Origin: Alloscardovia macacae
GTDB lineage: Bacteria > Actinomycetota > Actinomycetes > Actinomycetales > Bifidobacteriaceae
Length of the DNA: 64,000 nucleotides
Reading direction: 5' to 3'
Assembly: GCF_002259705.1 (NCBI RefSeq)
Contig: NZ_MWWT01000004.1
Coordinates: 1 to 64,000 of the forward strand
The translations under genes were made by a program, and so were the position numbers. This document shows, piece by piece, positions 53,274 to 61,505 of this stretch. Below the pieces are notes generated by a model. It was not told the origin of the DNA. It worked only from the letters and a program-made list of their open reading frames with translations, and did no database searches. Each line of letters begins with the position of its first letter. Positions within the stretch are counted from its first letter, which is position 1.

Positions 53274-54491
53274 CTAGTTCTTCGCCGCTGTGCCCGAAGA
53301 AGCTGCTGTGATGGAATCGATAACCGGCAGCATCTTCTCCCGCAAACTCTGTGGGATAGGCGCCGAGCCAGCATTATCCTGAGATATCTTCTGACCTGCG
53401 TCGCTGAGGGCATAAGTGAGCCACTGCTTCGTGTACGTGGCTGTGCGCGCGTCCTTATACACCGGGCAGGCGATGTCATAGCTGACGAGCGCTATAGGAT
53501 ACACGCCCGATTCCTGGGTGGCGTAGTTCACATCTATAACGAAGCGCCCATCTGCACCGAGCGAGTCCGAGCTCGCAGCCGATTCGTCGATGAGCTTCGC
53601 CGTCGCTTCAGGCGACGGAGCCACATAGTCGCTGCCCACACCCACAGCCACGGTGCCGAGGCCCGAAACCTGCGCGAAGTCCGCATATCCTAGGGTGCCC
53701 TGCGCCTGACCGATGGTCATGGTCACAGCTGGAGTGCCCTTCGCACCCTGTCCGAGGCTGTTCGGCCAAGTCTCGCTTGGCTCGCTCGTCCAGTCATTCG
53801 GTGCGGTGTGATGGAGGTAGGTCTGGAACGTCTTCGTGGTACCGGACTTATCCGAGCGCCATACGGGCGTAATCTCGAGAGAAGGAAGCTTATCCGCTAT
53901 ATCCGGGTTTTCTTTCTTCAGCTGTGGGTCATCCCAGGAAGTGATTTTCCCTGTAAAGATCTTCGCTATGGTGCTCGGGCTCATGTGCACCGAGCTGTCA
54001 TTCAAGCCATAGTCAGACAGATTATAAGCCACAGCTATAGGAGAGACGTAGACGGGAATCTCGAAAGCTGTGGATCCTAGACATACGGCCTGGGAAGACT
54101 GAATCTGCTCGTCGCTCAGTGAGGCATCCGAACCAGCCCAGGCCACTGCTCCCGTGAGGAAGGTATTCACGCCAGCTCCAGACCCCGACGGGTCATAGGA
54201 CATGGCTATGTTCGGCTGAAGTGCACTGTAGCCCACGATGAGGGCATCCACTGCCGACTTCTGAGACGATGCGCCCGCTGCAGCGAACTCTCCGCTTAAC
54301 TTTTCCGTATACGAGCCCTGCGCCTGAGCGCTCGACTGTGTCAGAGATGGGCTCGGAGTGTTATCTCCGCAGGCTGCGAGGCCACAAAGCAAAACCGACG
54401 CACTCGTGCCCACGAGGACAGTGCGAAGGATACGACGCCATGGCTGTGCAGACTGCACACACTCAGAATGATCATTATGTGATAGACGCAT
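53274..54491 (-). CDS. pstS: Phosphate-binding lipoprotein PstS
   Basis: 405 aa. The N-terminal signal ends in the lipobox LCGLAAC, so the protein is lipid-anchored outside the membrane, delivering phosphate to PstC/A. The phosphate-binding motifs GASSQKSAVDALI and DPSGSGAGVNTFL, and TPVWRSDKSGTTKTFQ, are those of PstS. The insert around 225-245 is usual. First gene of the pst operon, so its upstream region carries the operon control. Confidence 0.96.
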   Translation of the reverse strand: MRLSHNDHSECVQSAQPWRRILRTVLVGTSASVLLCGLAACGDNTPSPSLTQSSAQAQGSYTEKLSGEFAAAGASSQKSAVDALIVGYSALQPNIAMSYDPSGSGAGVNTFLTGAVAWAGSDASLSDEQIQSSQAVCLGSTAFEIPVYVSPIAVAYNLSDYGLNDSSVHMSPSTIAKIFTGKITSWDDPQLKKENPDIADKLPSLEITPVWRSDKSGTTKTFQTYLHHTAPNDWTSEPSETWPNSLGQGAKGTPAVTMTIGQAQGTLGYADFAQVSGLGTVAVGVGSDYVAPSPEATAKLIDESAASSDSLGADGRFVIDVNYATQESGVYPIALVSYDIACPVYKDARTATYTKQWLTYALSDAGQKISQDNAGSAPIPQSLREKMLPVIDSITAASSGTAAKN

Positions 54492-54896
54492 AACTTCTCT
54501 CAGTATTCATGATGTAATTCATGGAACATATACATTCGCATTTTACCGCATCGGCGTGCCAAATATGTTACGGCCCTGCTACAGCGCGCTCTGCACGCTC
54601 CCCGCGAACGGCGCCCGTCCATCGCGCCCCGCCCCACCTTACGTAAAGATGCCTTACATAACGCCCACTCGCACCGAGAAACACCCGACGCGCTCGGTTT
54701 CGTTTACCAGCCTAACTATTTTTTTTCCTAGTAAAATCAACTATTAAGCCATTCTTCGCCGAAAGAATAAAAGAATTTTGTTTTTTACGGCGCGTTCATT
54801 TGAAATGCCGCCCGAGAGTTGCTATATTTTTAAGTGGGCCGGTGATTATCCTCTATTAACCCTCTTCTCTTGGAATCATCGGCTTTTCTCTATGTC
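54492..54896 (-). promoter_or_regulatory. pst operon upstream region
   Basis: About 400 bp without a gene. Two direct ATTCATG repeats 12 bp apart (54505-54511 and 54517-54523), 14 bp or more from the pstS start, could be a phosphate-regulator (PhoP-type) site or part of the promoter. The rest is AT-rich with a TTTTTTTT run near 54718. No reading frame is convincing. Confidence 0.3.
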
Positions 54897-54930
54897 GCGC
54901 AGGAGCGAACCGTCAGGGACGTTCCTGCGC
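54897..54930 (-). terminator. Hairpin behind the DUF1524 gene
   Basis: GCGCAGGAGCG (54897-54907) pairs with CGTTCCTGCGC (54920-54930), 11 bp with one G-T pair and a 12-nt loop, about 29 bp past the stop. Probably the terminator; T-rich sequence occurs on the plus-strand side. Confidence 0.6.
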
Positions 54931-54958
54931 ACTTCTTTTCTGAGAGGAAAAATTGACC

Positions 54959-55687
54959 TCAGCTGCTCGGCACAGCCTGAGCAGGACAGCCGTGCAGCAC
55001 CTTCAGCATCGCGTCCTTCTCCGCGCTCGTCACACTCAGCGCATACTTCGCCTTCACGCCTATCTGCCGCGCCACGTACGCACAGTCGAAACTCGCGTTA
55101 CTCGGCAACCACTGATCCGCCGCCGCATCCGACTTCTCCTGATTCGCCGGGCCGTCCACAGCCAGCAGGTTATACGGGTCGTTCCCGAAACGGCGCAGCT
55201 CGTCCGTCTTCCACTTATACGCGCCGGAATTCCACGCGTTACTCAGCGCCACCACGTGGTCTATCTGCACGGCTTTACTCGTCTGCACGCCGCGCTGAAA
55301 ATGAATGGTCTTCCCGGTATACGGGTCCGCGAGTGTGCCCGACTGCACTTTACACGAACTGCCCGCGCGGAACTGCACGTTCGTCAGATCGCGGGCGAGC
55401 ACATCTTCGCGCGCGTCGCACCCGTTTGAGTCCTCGTCCGTCTCCCGGAAACCGAAATACTCGCGATTATACCGGCTCAGCGGCTGCGGGTCGTCCACCA
55501 CCTGGAGCGTCTGCAGAACGTCCGCCGCCTGCCCCGACGCCGTATAGCCGCCCGTCGCGCGGTCCACGCTCGAGCTGATGTACGGCAGCAGATACCCGAC
55601 GAGCACGCCGAGCAGCACGACCGCCGCGACGAGCGTGTTCCACCTCTGCTGGGCTTTGCTCAGCTTTCTTCTTTTTCTTCTGGCCAA
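54959..55687 (-). CDS. Secreted or membrane-anchored HNH nuclease-like protein (DUF1524)
   Basis: 242 aa. One N-terminal membrane/signal helix (about 17-37, LVAAVVLLGVLVGYLLP). The body ends in the DUF1524 HNH-type signature: QIDHVVALSNAWNSGAYKWK with the Asp-His pair (about 144-145), then NDPYNLLAVDGPANQEKSDA and QWLPSNASFDC. Such proteins are common in actinobacteria and probably act as extracellular nucleases. The TTG start follows GAGGAAGAA, like pepC, with a basic ARRKRRK N-terminus. Paired cysteines (NGCDARED, SSCKV, SFDCAY, HGCPA) fit an extracellular fold. Confidence 0.85.
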   Translation of the reverse strand: MARRKRRKLSKAQQRWNTLVAAVVLLGVLVGYLLPYISSSVDRATGGYTASGQAADVLQTLQVVDDPQPLSRYNREYFGFRETDEDSNGCDAREDVLARDLTNVQFRAGSSCKVQSGTLADPYTGKTIHFQRGVQTSKAVQIDHVVALSNAWNSGAYKWKTDELRRFGNDPYNLLAVDGPANQEKSDAAADQWLPSNASFDCAYVARQIGVKAKYALSVTSAEKDAMLKVLHGCPAQAVPSS

Positions 55688-55722
55688 TTCTTCCTCGTCC
55701 TTCCGCTGGTTAACTGTACGAC

Positions 55723-56619
55723 TTAGCTGTACGAGAACGTGGCGGGATCGTGGCCAGCACGCGTCTGCGTATTCAGAGAGTCGAGGAAAGCTATGTCCTG
55801 CGAGGTCAGTGTAATCTGCGCGGATGCGAGGTTCTCGGCGAGACGGTCGCGGTGGACGGACTTCGGAATGATGATGGTGCCATTCTGGAGATGCCAGGCG
55901 AGAATAATCTGCGCGACTGTGGCCTGGTGGTTTTTCGCTATATTCTCTAGTTCTGCCCCGCCCGCTGTCAGGTCCGCACCGCGCGCCATCGGCGAGTATG
56001 CCTGCACGGCTATGCCGTGGTCCCGGCAGTACTCCACGACGTCGCGCTGCTGGAAGGTAGGGTGTAGCTCTATCTGATTCACAGCTGGGTACTCTCCCAC
56101 CTCTGCATAGAGGCGGTCGAGGTCAGACGGCATGAAATTACACACACCGAGGGTTTTGACACGTCCATCAGCGCGCAGCTCAGTGAACGCGCGCCACGTT
56201 TCCTCGCTACGCCAATCAAACGGCGTCGGCCAGTGAATCATATACATATCCACATAGTCAGTGCGAAGGAGAGCGAGCTGACGGTCGAACGCTTTTCGTG
56301 CGGAGTCGTAGCCCTGCTCGGAGTCGCGCAGCTTCGTGGTCAGCCAGAGCCTTTCGCGGTTTTCTCCTGTGGCGAAGCCTGCTTCGGCCAGGCCACGGCC
56401 CACACCGTCTTCATTCCCATAGCCCGCCGCCGTGTCGATGTGCCGGTATCCTACCTCGAGGGCGTTCTGCACGACCCGCGCTACGTCACCGTTATCGATG
56501 CGCAGGACGCCTGCGCCTATCTGCGGGATGGAGCGGCCATCGTTCAGAGTGATGGCTGGGGCTGGGGCTGCTGGAGCTGCTGGGGTTGGGGTCGCTGGCA
56601 CAATTCGTTCGTCTGTCAT
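55723..56619 (-). CDS. Aldo/keto reductase
   Basis: 298 aa NADPH-dependent oxidoreductase. Signature segments in order: GYRHIDTAAGYGNEDGVGRG (Asp and catalytic Tyr about 66), LWLTTKLRD (catalytic Lys), VDMYMIHWPTPF (His), LGVCNFMPSDLDRL, VNQIELHPTFQQ, and the cofactor motif IIPKSVHRDRLAENLASAQI. It resembles the 2,5-diketo-gluconate/methylglyoxal reductase group. Substrate unknown. Pro/Ala-rich first 20 residues. Monocistronic. Confidence 0.95.
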   Translation of the reverse strand: MTDERIVPATPTPAAPAAPAPAITLNDGRSIPQIGAGVLRIDNGDVARVVQNALEVGYRHIDTAAGYGNEDGVGRGLAEAGFATGENRERLWLTTKLRDSEQGYDSARKAFDRQLALLRTDYVDMYMIHWPTPFDWRSEETWRAFTELRADGRVKTLGVCNFMPSDLDRLYAEVGEYPAVNQIELHPTFQQRDVVEYCRDHGIAVQAYSPMARGADLTAGGAELENIAKNHQATVAQIILAWHLQNGTIIIPKSVHRDRLAENLASAQITLTSQDIAFLDSLNTQTRAGHDPATFSYS

Positions 56620-56673
56620 GCTTCCAGACTAGCGGAGGGCATGCCCGCTGAGGGCGGCGCCGTGCACTTATGC

Positions 56674-56872
56674 GCACTTTAGGGCTAATCCCGACGCAGC
56701 CTCTGACAGTTTCTGGCTAATCCCGACGCTCGCCCTCGTCGAGCCTGGAATTCCCACCGTGCAGAATGGCTTGAATACGGGAATCATCGTTCCAGATCCC
56801 TGTCCGGCGAAAATTGAGCGTCGGGATTAGCCCAAAAGTGACGGGTCCGCGTCCTAATTAGCCCAAAAGTGC
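56674..56872. repeat. Nested double palindrome I in a 610-bp gap
   Basis: The motif GGCTAATCCCGACG occurs twice on the plus strand (56683-56696 and 56715-56728), and its complement twice further on in inverted order as CGTCGGGATTAG (56819-56830) and ATTAGCCCAAAAGTGC (56857-56872). Outer arms 56674-56689/56857-56872 (one mismatch) enclose inner arms 56716-56730/56817-56831 (perfect 15 bp). The whole 56620-57229 gap has no gene. The interior between the inner arms holds CGCCCTCGTCGAGCC and no reading frame of note. Confidence 0.75.
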
Positions 56873-57074
56873 TCGAAAAGCAGTCTGCACTCCTACGAAC
56901 CCCACCTCTCACAGCAGGAGTGAGCTTTTCAGGACACCTGCAGCTCATCCCCACAGCACAAATCGGCATAAACACTAGGTTCTCCTCTGCATGGAGCCAG
57001 CACGCAAACCCTCGAAACGTCCCAAAAAGCTCACTCCCCCCTCGAGCAAGCCGCATATCCTTCCACCCAAGCCA

Positions 57075-57110
57075 CCCCAGTCAGCCCCAGCCCAGCCCCA
57101 CACCAGCCCC
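57075..57110 (-). other. G-rich tract, quadruplex-capable, behind the rplA terminator
   Basis: Five C-runs of 3 to 4 on the plus strand with spacers of 6, 2, 2 and 7 nt; on the minus strand a quadruplex-capable G tract starting right behind the rplKA terminator. Shares CCCCACGCAAAAAG (57107-57120) with 21461-21474. Confidence 0.6.
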
Positions 57111-57116
57111 ACGCAA

Positions 57117-57152
57117 AAAGCGCCCACACTCCGGACGGAGTATGAGCGCTTT
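57117..57152 (-). terminator. Terminator of the rplK-rplA transcript
   Basis: AAAGCGCCCACACTCCG (57117-57133) pairs with CGGAGTATGAGCGCTTT (57136-57152) with two mismatches. CTTTTTGCG follows on the minus strand. Confidence 0.8.
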
Positions 57153-57229
57153 CGCGTACGTACATAAGTACAAGGTTCTCGTCGCGAACCTTTACCGGTC
57201 CCTAAAGCTAGAAGCCGGTCAAGCCGAAA

Positions 57230-57925
57230 CTATGCAGCCAGTGGAGCCACATCCAGTGGAACACCAGGGCCCATCGTGGAGGTCATGGTGACCTTCGTGA
57301 TGTAGCGGCCCTTCACGGTGGCTGGCTTCAGACGGCGGATTTCGTCAGCTACTGCGCGGAAGTTCTCTTCGAGAGCCTCTTCCGTGAAGCTGAGCTTACC
57401 CACGATGAAGCTCAGGTTACCGTGGCGGTCCACGCGGAACTCGATCTTACCACCCTTAATGTCAGACACAGCCTTCGCCACATCCATGGTAACGGTACCA
57501 GTCTTAGGGTTAGGCATCAGGCCACGAGGACCGAGCACACGACCCAGACGGCCGACCTGACCCATCATATCTGGGGTAGCTACTACTGCATCAAAGTCGG
57601 TGTAACCCTTCGACACCTTCTCGATGAGCTCTGCATCGCCGACCTCGTCTGCACCAGCTTCGAGAGCTGCGGTAGCCTGTGGGCCACGTGCGAAGACGAT
57701 CACGCGAGCGGTCTTACCAGTGCCGTTAGGCAGGTTCACGGTGCCGCGAACGAGCTGGTCAGCCTTACGTGGGTCTACGTTCAGGTTATAAACAGCTTCG
57801 ACGGTCTCGTCGAAACCGCGAGCTGGCATGCTCTTGAGCAGAGCGATAGCTTCAGATGCGGTGTAGAGGTTAGAACGATCTACCTTTTCGGCAGCTTCGC
57901 GATACTTCTTAGAACGCTTAGTCAT
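57230..57925 (-). CDS. rplA: 50S ribosomal protein L1
   Basis: 231 aa, full length. Family signature segments [40 protein letters not shown] and [20 protein letters not shown]. Binds 23S rRNA at the L1 stalk and usually represses its own operon. The start follows AAGGAGAAGCAG. Downstream of rplK with a 62-bp gap. Confidence 0.98.
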   Translation of the reverse strand: MTKRSKKYREAAEKVDRSNLYTASEAIALLKSMPARGFDETVEAVYNLNVDPRKADQLVRGTVNLPNGTGKTARVIVFARGPQATAALEAGADEVGDAELIEKVSKGYTDFDAVVATPDMMGQVGRLGRVLGPRGLMPNPKTGTVTMDVAKAVSDIKGGKIEFRVDRHGNLSFIVGKLSFTEEALEENFRAVADEIRRLKPATVKGRYITKVTMTSTMGPGVPLDVAPLAA

Positions 57926-57987
57926 CTGCTTCTCCTTAGCAGTCGCAGTGTGGGCAAGCGTTTGCCCTTCTGCTTCGTGGATAAATA

Positions 57988-58419
57988 CTAGTCGGTTACG
58001 GTGATACCCATGGAACGTGCGGTACCCTCGATGATCTTCATGCCTGCTTCGATGTCACGAGCAGACAGGTCAGCCATCTTGGTTTCAGCGATCTCGCGTA
58101 CCTGTGCCTTGGTTACGGAACCTACCTTGGTGGTCAGTGGGTTACCTGCACCCTTATCCACGCCAGCTGCCTTGCGAAGAAGTTCTGCTGCTGGAGGGGT
58201 CTTCAGAATGAAGGTGAAGGAACGATCCTCGTATACAGTGATCTCTACTGGGATGATCTGACCGATCTTATCCTTCGTAGCATCGTTATACTGCTTCGTG
58301 AAGTCCATGATGTTCACACCATGGGAACCGAGTGCTGGACCCAGTGGTGGAGCAGGATTAGCCTTACCTGCAGCAATCTGCAGCTTGATGAGTGCTGAGA
58401 CTTTCTTCTTAGGAGCCAT
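57988..58419 (-). CDS. rplK: 50S ribosomal protein L11
   Basis: 143 aa, exact family length when started at ATG 58419 ([20 protein letters not shown]). [20 protein letters not shown] is the diagnostic N-terminal segment and [14 protein letters not shown] the C-terminus. Builds the GTPase-associated centre. A longer frame to 58464 is not family-like. Confidence 0.98.
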   Translation of the reverse strand: MAPKKKVSALIKLQIAAGKANPAPPLGPALGSHGVNIMDFTKQYNDATKDKIGQIIPVEITVYEDRSFTFILKTPPAAELLRKAAGVDKGAGNPLTTKVGSVTKAQVREIAETKMADLSARDIEAGMKIIEGTARSMGITVTD

Positions 58420-58539
58420 GTTATGGTTCTTCTTTCTGTGAGCGGTTCTACGGAGCGCTTTCACGCCCCTCCCGCGACTTTTACTTTCGGCGCCTTCACC
58501 CGGTATCCCGCGTAAAGGCCAGCCTTACTATTTTGCTCT

Positions 58540-58562
58540 AGAGGAAGGACAATTCTTCCTCT
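58540..58562 (-). repeat. Small hairpin in the rplK leader
   Basis: AGAGGAAG (58540-58547) and CTTCCTCT (58555-58562), 8-bp perfect stem, in the 203-bp gap between nusG and rplK. Could be part of the ribosomal-protein leader. Confidence 0.5.
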
Positions 58563-58570
58563 ACCACACG

Positions 58571-58602
58571 CGCCGCGTGTACCCTTCCGGATACACGCGG
58601 CG
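58571..58602 (-). terminator. Terminator/attenuator behind nusG
   Basis: CGCCGCGTGTA (58571-58581) and TACACGCGGCG (58592-58602), perfect 11-bp stem, loop 10 nt, 20 bp behind the nusG stop. It separates secE-nusG from rplK-rplA; the lack of a T-run suggests partial termination. Confidence 0.7.
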
Positions 58603-58622
58603 CAGTGCGAAAAACGAAAATC

Positions 58623-59327
58623 TTAGTCGATCTTTTCGACCTGGTCGAAGCCCAGTTCTACTGGTGTGTCACGACCGAATATGGACACGAGCACAGACAG
58701 CTTCTGCGTCTCTGCGTTCACTTCAGAGATGACAGCTGGCATCGTAGCGAATGGACCATCAGTGACGGTCACAGACTCACCAGCGGTGTAGCTCACTTCT
58801 ATCTGACGTGCCTTCTGACGGCCAGTGGAATCTCCTGCTTCCTTCAGCGCTTCGGAGCGAATCATAGGAGCCATCATGGAGACTACTTCCTTACGGGACA
58901 GAGGAGCTGGCTCACCGCCATTACCCACGAAGCCTGTTACACCTTCGGTCTCGCGAACGATGCGACGAGCATCCTCATCTGGCCACATGCGGATGAGCAC
59001 ATATCCTGGGATGCGCACGCGGGTGACGATCTTCTTCCCCTTATCCGTGTGCTGCTCGACCTCTTCCATAGGTACTTCTATCTGGAAGATCTGCTCTTCG
59101 AGACCATAGGAGGTGATGCGGGATTCCACGTTCATCTTCACACGCTTCTCGTATCCCGAGTAGGTGTGCAGAACATACCACTTTCCTTCGAGTCCACGCA
59201 GAGACTTCGAGAAGGCCTGAACTGCCTTCTCACCAGCGTCGAGCTCTACCTGCTCTTCTGCTGCCTCTACAGATTCTTCTACAGCATCAGCAGTTTCTTC
59301 TACCTGATCTTCTATATTTTCAGTCAT
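58623..59327 (-). CDS. nusG: Transcription termination/antitermination protein NusG
   Basis: 234 aa. A Glu-rich N-terminal extension (about 1-45, [20 protein letters not shown]) is typical of actinobacteria. NGN domain at about 50-160 ([37 protein letters not shown]). KOW domain at the C-terminus ([40 protein letters not shown]). Couples RNA polymerase to ribosomes and Rho. Between secE and rplK, the normal order. Confidence 0.98.
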   Translation of the reverse strand: MTENIEDQVEETADAVEESVEAAEEQVELDAGEKAVQAFSKSLRGLEGKWYVLHTYSGYEKRVKMNVESRITSYGLEEQIFQIEVPMEEVEQHTDKGKKIVTRVRIPGYVLIRMWPDEDARRIVRETEGVTGFVGNGGEPAPLSRKEVVSMMAPMIRSEALKEAGDSTGRQKARQIEVSYTAGESVTVTDGPFATMPAVISEVNAETQKLSVLVSIFGRDTPVELGFDQVEKID

Positions 59328-59373
59328 AATTCCCTACTGGGTCGTGTCGTATATACGCGTATGAAAAAAAGGA

Positions 59374-59607
59374 TTACCCGAAGAGCGTGACCATCAGACG
59401 GCCCAGACCGAAGTCGAGGCTGGTGATGAACAGCATCAGCAGAACGACGAAGATGAAGACGGCCACAGACCAGCCGAGAAGTTCCTTACCGGATGGCGCG
59501 ACGACCTTAGAAATCTCCTGGAACATCTGTCGGACGAACATGCCGATACGCACAAAGACATTAGGCTTGCTTACCTTGCCCACATTTGCGTTCTCAGACT
59601 TAGCCAT
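59374..59607 (-). CDS. secE: Preprotein translocase subunit SecE
   Basis: 77 aa with a single membrane helix near the C-terminus (WSVAVFIFVVLLMLFITSLD). RQMFQEISKVVAPSGKELLG is the conserved amphipathic helix. Stabilises SecY in the protein-export channel. ATG 59607 follows AAAGGATTGCATC. Directly downstream of tRNA-Trp. Confidence 0.96.
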   Translation of the reverse strand: MAKSENANVGKVSKPNVFVRIGMFVRQMFQEISKVVAPSGKELLGWSVAVFIFVVLLMLFITSLDFGLGRLMVTLFG

Positions 59608-59656
59608 GATGCAATCCTTTATCGTGTTACTAGCAGTATTCCTTCTACTGCCCTAG

Positions 59657-59729
59657 CAGGGGCCGCGGGACTCGAACCCACAACCTACGGTTTTGGAGAC
59701 CGTTGCGCTACCAATTGCGCCAGACCCCT
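59657..59729 (-). tRNA. trnW: tRNA-Trp (anticodon CCA)
   Basis: 73 nt. Acceptor AGGGGTC/GGCCCCT with G discriminator, D-arm GGCGCAATTGGTAGCGC, anticodon arm ACGGT-CTCCAAA-ACCGT (anticodon CCA), T-arm with GGTTCGAGTCC. The 3' CCA is not encoded. The position before secE-nusG-rplK-rplA is conserved in actinobacteria. Confidence 0.98.
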
Positions 59730-59940
59730 AGGTGTACTGTCTTTCGTCGTACACAATCCACGGGATTGCCTTATTATTCTGACAAACCCCCTCGACTATG
59801 CGCGGACGTTCGGCTTTTCAGCCGCCGAATGTCTAGTTTAGCGTGGAAGGTCGATTTCGTCTAATCGCTTATTTTTCAGCCCCTCCAGCGTGGCACGAAT
59901 GCTAGGACGAGACGCGCCACGCCGAGGGGGAAAATTGACA

Positions 59941-61140
59941 CTAGTCAGCCAGCCACGCGGACAGACGGCGCATCCCCTCAGCGAGGTCCGCGTCTGCCAG
60001 CGCGTACGAGAAGCGGATGTAGCCCGGCGCGCTGAAGCCCTCGCCCGGAACGGCCGCCACATGCACCTCGTCGAGGATGAGCGCAGCCAGCTCGACGGTC
60101 GTCTCGCAGACCGTGCCATGAGCACCGAGCGGACGGCCCAGCAGCGCGCTGAAGTCCGCGAACGCGTAAAACGCGCCAGACGGCATGGCACACGTGACAC
60201 CCGGCAGCGCATTCAGCGCCTCGACGATGGCGTGGCGACGGCGGTCGAACGCCGCACGCATGTCTGCCACCGCACTGAGGTCTCCCGAAACGGCAGCCAA
60301 GGCCGCGCGCTGCGGAACGTTCGAGACGTTCGACGTCAGATGCCCCTGCAGCTTACCCGCAGCCTTCGCGACCGCAGGTGGAGCGACCATCCAGCCCACG
60401 CGCCAGCCGGTCATGGCATACGTCTTCGCCACGCCGTTCAGCACGAGCAGACGGTCGCGCACTTCCGGCACGAGAGCGCCGATGTGCGCCGTCGTACGCC
60501 CGTCATACGTCATGTGTTCGTAAATTTCGTCCGAGATGACCCACACGTCGTGCTCGATGGCCCAGCGCGCGATAGCTTCGAGAGTGTCCGCCGACCAGAG
60601 CGCTCCGGTCGGATTATTCGGCGAGTTTACGATGATGGCTTTCGTGCGGCTCGTACGCGCGGCTTCTATCTGCTCGATGCTCGGCTCGAAGTTCTGCTCA
60701 GCGCCCGCGAAGACCTCGACAGGCACTCCTCCTGCCAATTTTATGGTCTCCGGATACGACACCCAGCATGGCGTAGGCACGATGACCTCATCTCCAGGGT
60801 TCAGCAGCACCTGGAAGCTCATGTAAACAGCCTGCTTACCGCCATTCGAGACGACCACCTGATCTGGCGTCACATCGTAGCCGCTGTCTCTGAGGGTCTT
60901 CTGCGCTATAGCTGCGCGCAGCTCTGGCAAGCCAGGCGTGGCGGTATAGCGGTGATTCTTCGGGTCGCGCGCAGCCTCTACTGCTGCCTGCACGATGTTT
61001 TCTGGCGTAGGAAAGTCTGGCTCTCCCGCGCCGAAACCTATGATGTCGACGCCGCTGGCCTTCAGCGCCTTCGCTTTCAGATCCACTTCCAGCGTGGCCG
61101 AGGGCGCGACGTTCTGTATGCGTGTACTCAGTTCTGCCAT
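59941..61140 (-). CDS. aspC: Pyridoxal-phosphate aminotransferase, aspartate/class I type
   Basis: 399 aa cytoplasmic enzyme. The internal-aldimine lysine (about 238) lies in [17 protein letters not shown]. Other class I marks: [46 protein letters not shown] and the substrate-carboxylate arginine in [12 protein letters not shown]. Transfers amino groups among aspartate, glutamate and 2-oxo acids; the precise substrate range is not fixed by sequence. Divergent from the HigA-like gene. Confidence 0.93.
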   Translation of the reverse strand: MAELSTRIQNVAPSATLEVDLKAKALKASGVDIIGFGAGEPDFPTPENIVQAAVEAARDPKNHRYTATPGLPELRAAIAQKTLRDSGYDVTPDQVVVSNGGKQAVYMSFQVLLNPGDEVIVPTPCWVSYPETIKLAGGVPVEVFAGAEQNFEPSIEQIEAARTSRTKAIIVNSPNNPTGALWSADTLEAIARWAIEHDVWVISDEIYEHMTYDGRTTAHIGALVPEVRDRLLVLNGVAKTYAMTGWRVGWMVAPPAVAKAAGKLQGHLTSNVSNVPQRAALAAVSGDLSAVADMRAAFDRRRHAIVEALNALPGVTCAMPSGAFYAFADFSALLGRPLGAHGTVCETTVELAALILDEVHVAAVPGEGFSAPGYIRFSYALADADLAEGMRRLSAWLAD

Positions 61141-61214
61141 AGCCTCTAGTGTACTGGGTGGCAGTGATGTGCTAGTATATCTGTATCACAGAAGCATAAA
61201 CGAAGAGGGAATCT

Positions 61215-61502
61215 ATGCCGCAGAATAAAAATGCCAGCACAGTAGGTGAAATCCTCGACGAGGAATTCCTTTCTCCTCTAGGAATCTCCCGCTATAAGCT
61301 CGCTAAGGCTATAGGTGTGAGCCAGTCCACTATCAGCGACATCATTCATAATAAGCGCTCACTGACGGTGGACCTCGCCTATAGACTCTCCAAAGCACTG
61401 GGAACGAGTGCAGAGTTTTGGCTGAATCTTCAGCGCGACTATGACCTTCTCACTTTTGATAGCTCGAAAATAGCCGATATTACACCTCTCGTAGAAGCCT
61501 AG
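61215..61502 (+). CDS. HigA-family helix-turn-helix protein (orphan antitoxin-like)
   Basis: 95 aa. Xre-type helix-turn-helix with the HigA start TVGEILDEEFLSPLGISRYK, then LAKAIGVSQSTISDIIHNKR and the typical C-terminal AYRLSKALGTSAEFWLNLQ. HigA antitoxins pair with an upstream higB toxin; here the upstream 74 bp hold only a promoter region (extended -10 TGCTAGTAT) and no toxin, so it is solitary and may act simply as a repressor. The start follows GAAGAGGGAATCT. It ends 3 bp before the proB stop on the other strand. Confidence 0.88.
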   Translation: MPQNKNASTVGEILDEEFLSPLGISRYKLAKAIGVSQSTISDIIHNKRSLTVDLAYRLSKALGTSAEFWLNLQRDYDLLTFDSSKIADITPLVEA

Positions 61503-61505
61503 ACT

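Noticed and set aside
56784-57056. A 90-codon minus-strand frame in the gap before rplA
   Set aside because: It runs into one side of the nested palindrome and shows no recognisable domain or ribosome binding site.
29257-59940. TTGACC/TTGACA within the AAAAATTGAC motif as a -35 promoter element
   Set aside because: None of the five copies has a plausible -10 hexamer 16-18 bp downstream.
61141-61214. A higB toxin gene before the HigA-like gene
   Set aside because: Only 74 bp are available and they contain a promoter-like sequence; no frame of sufficient length exists.
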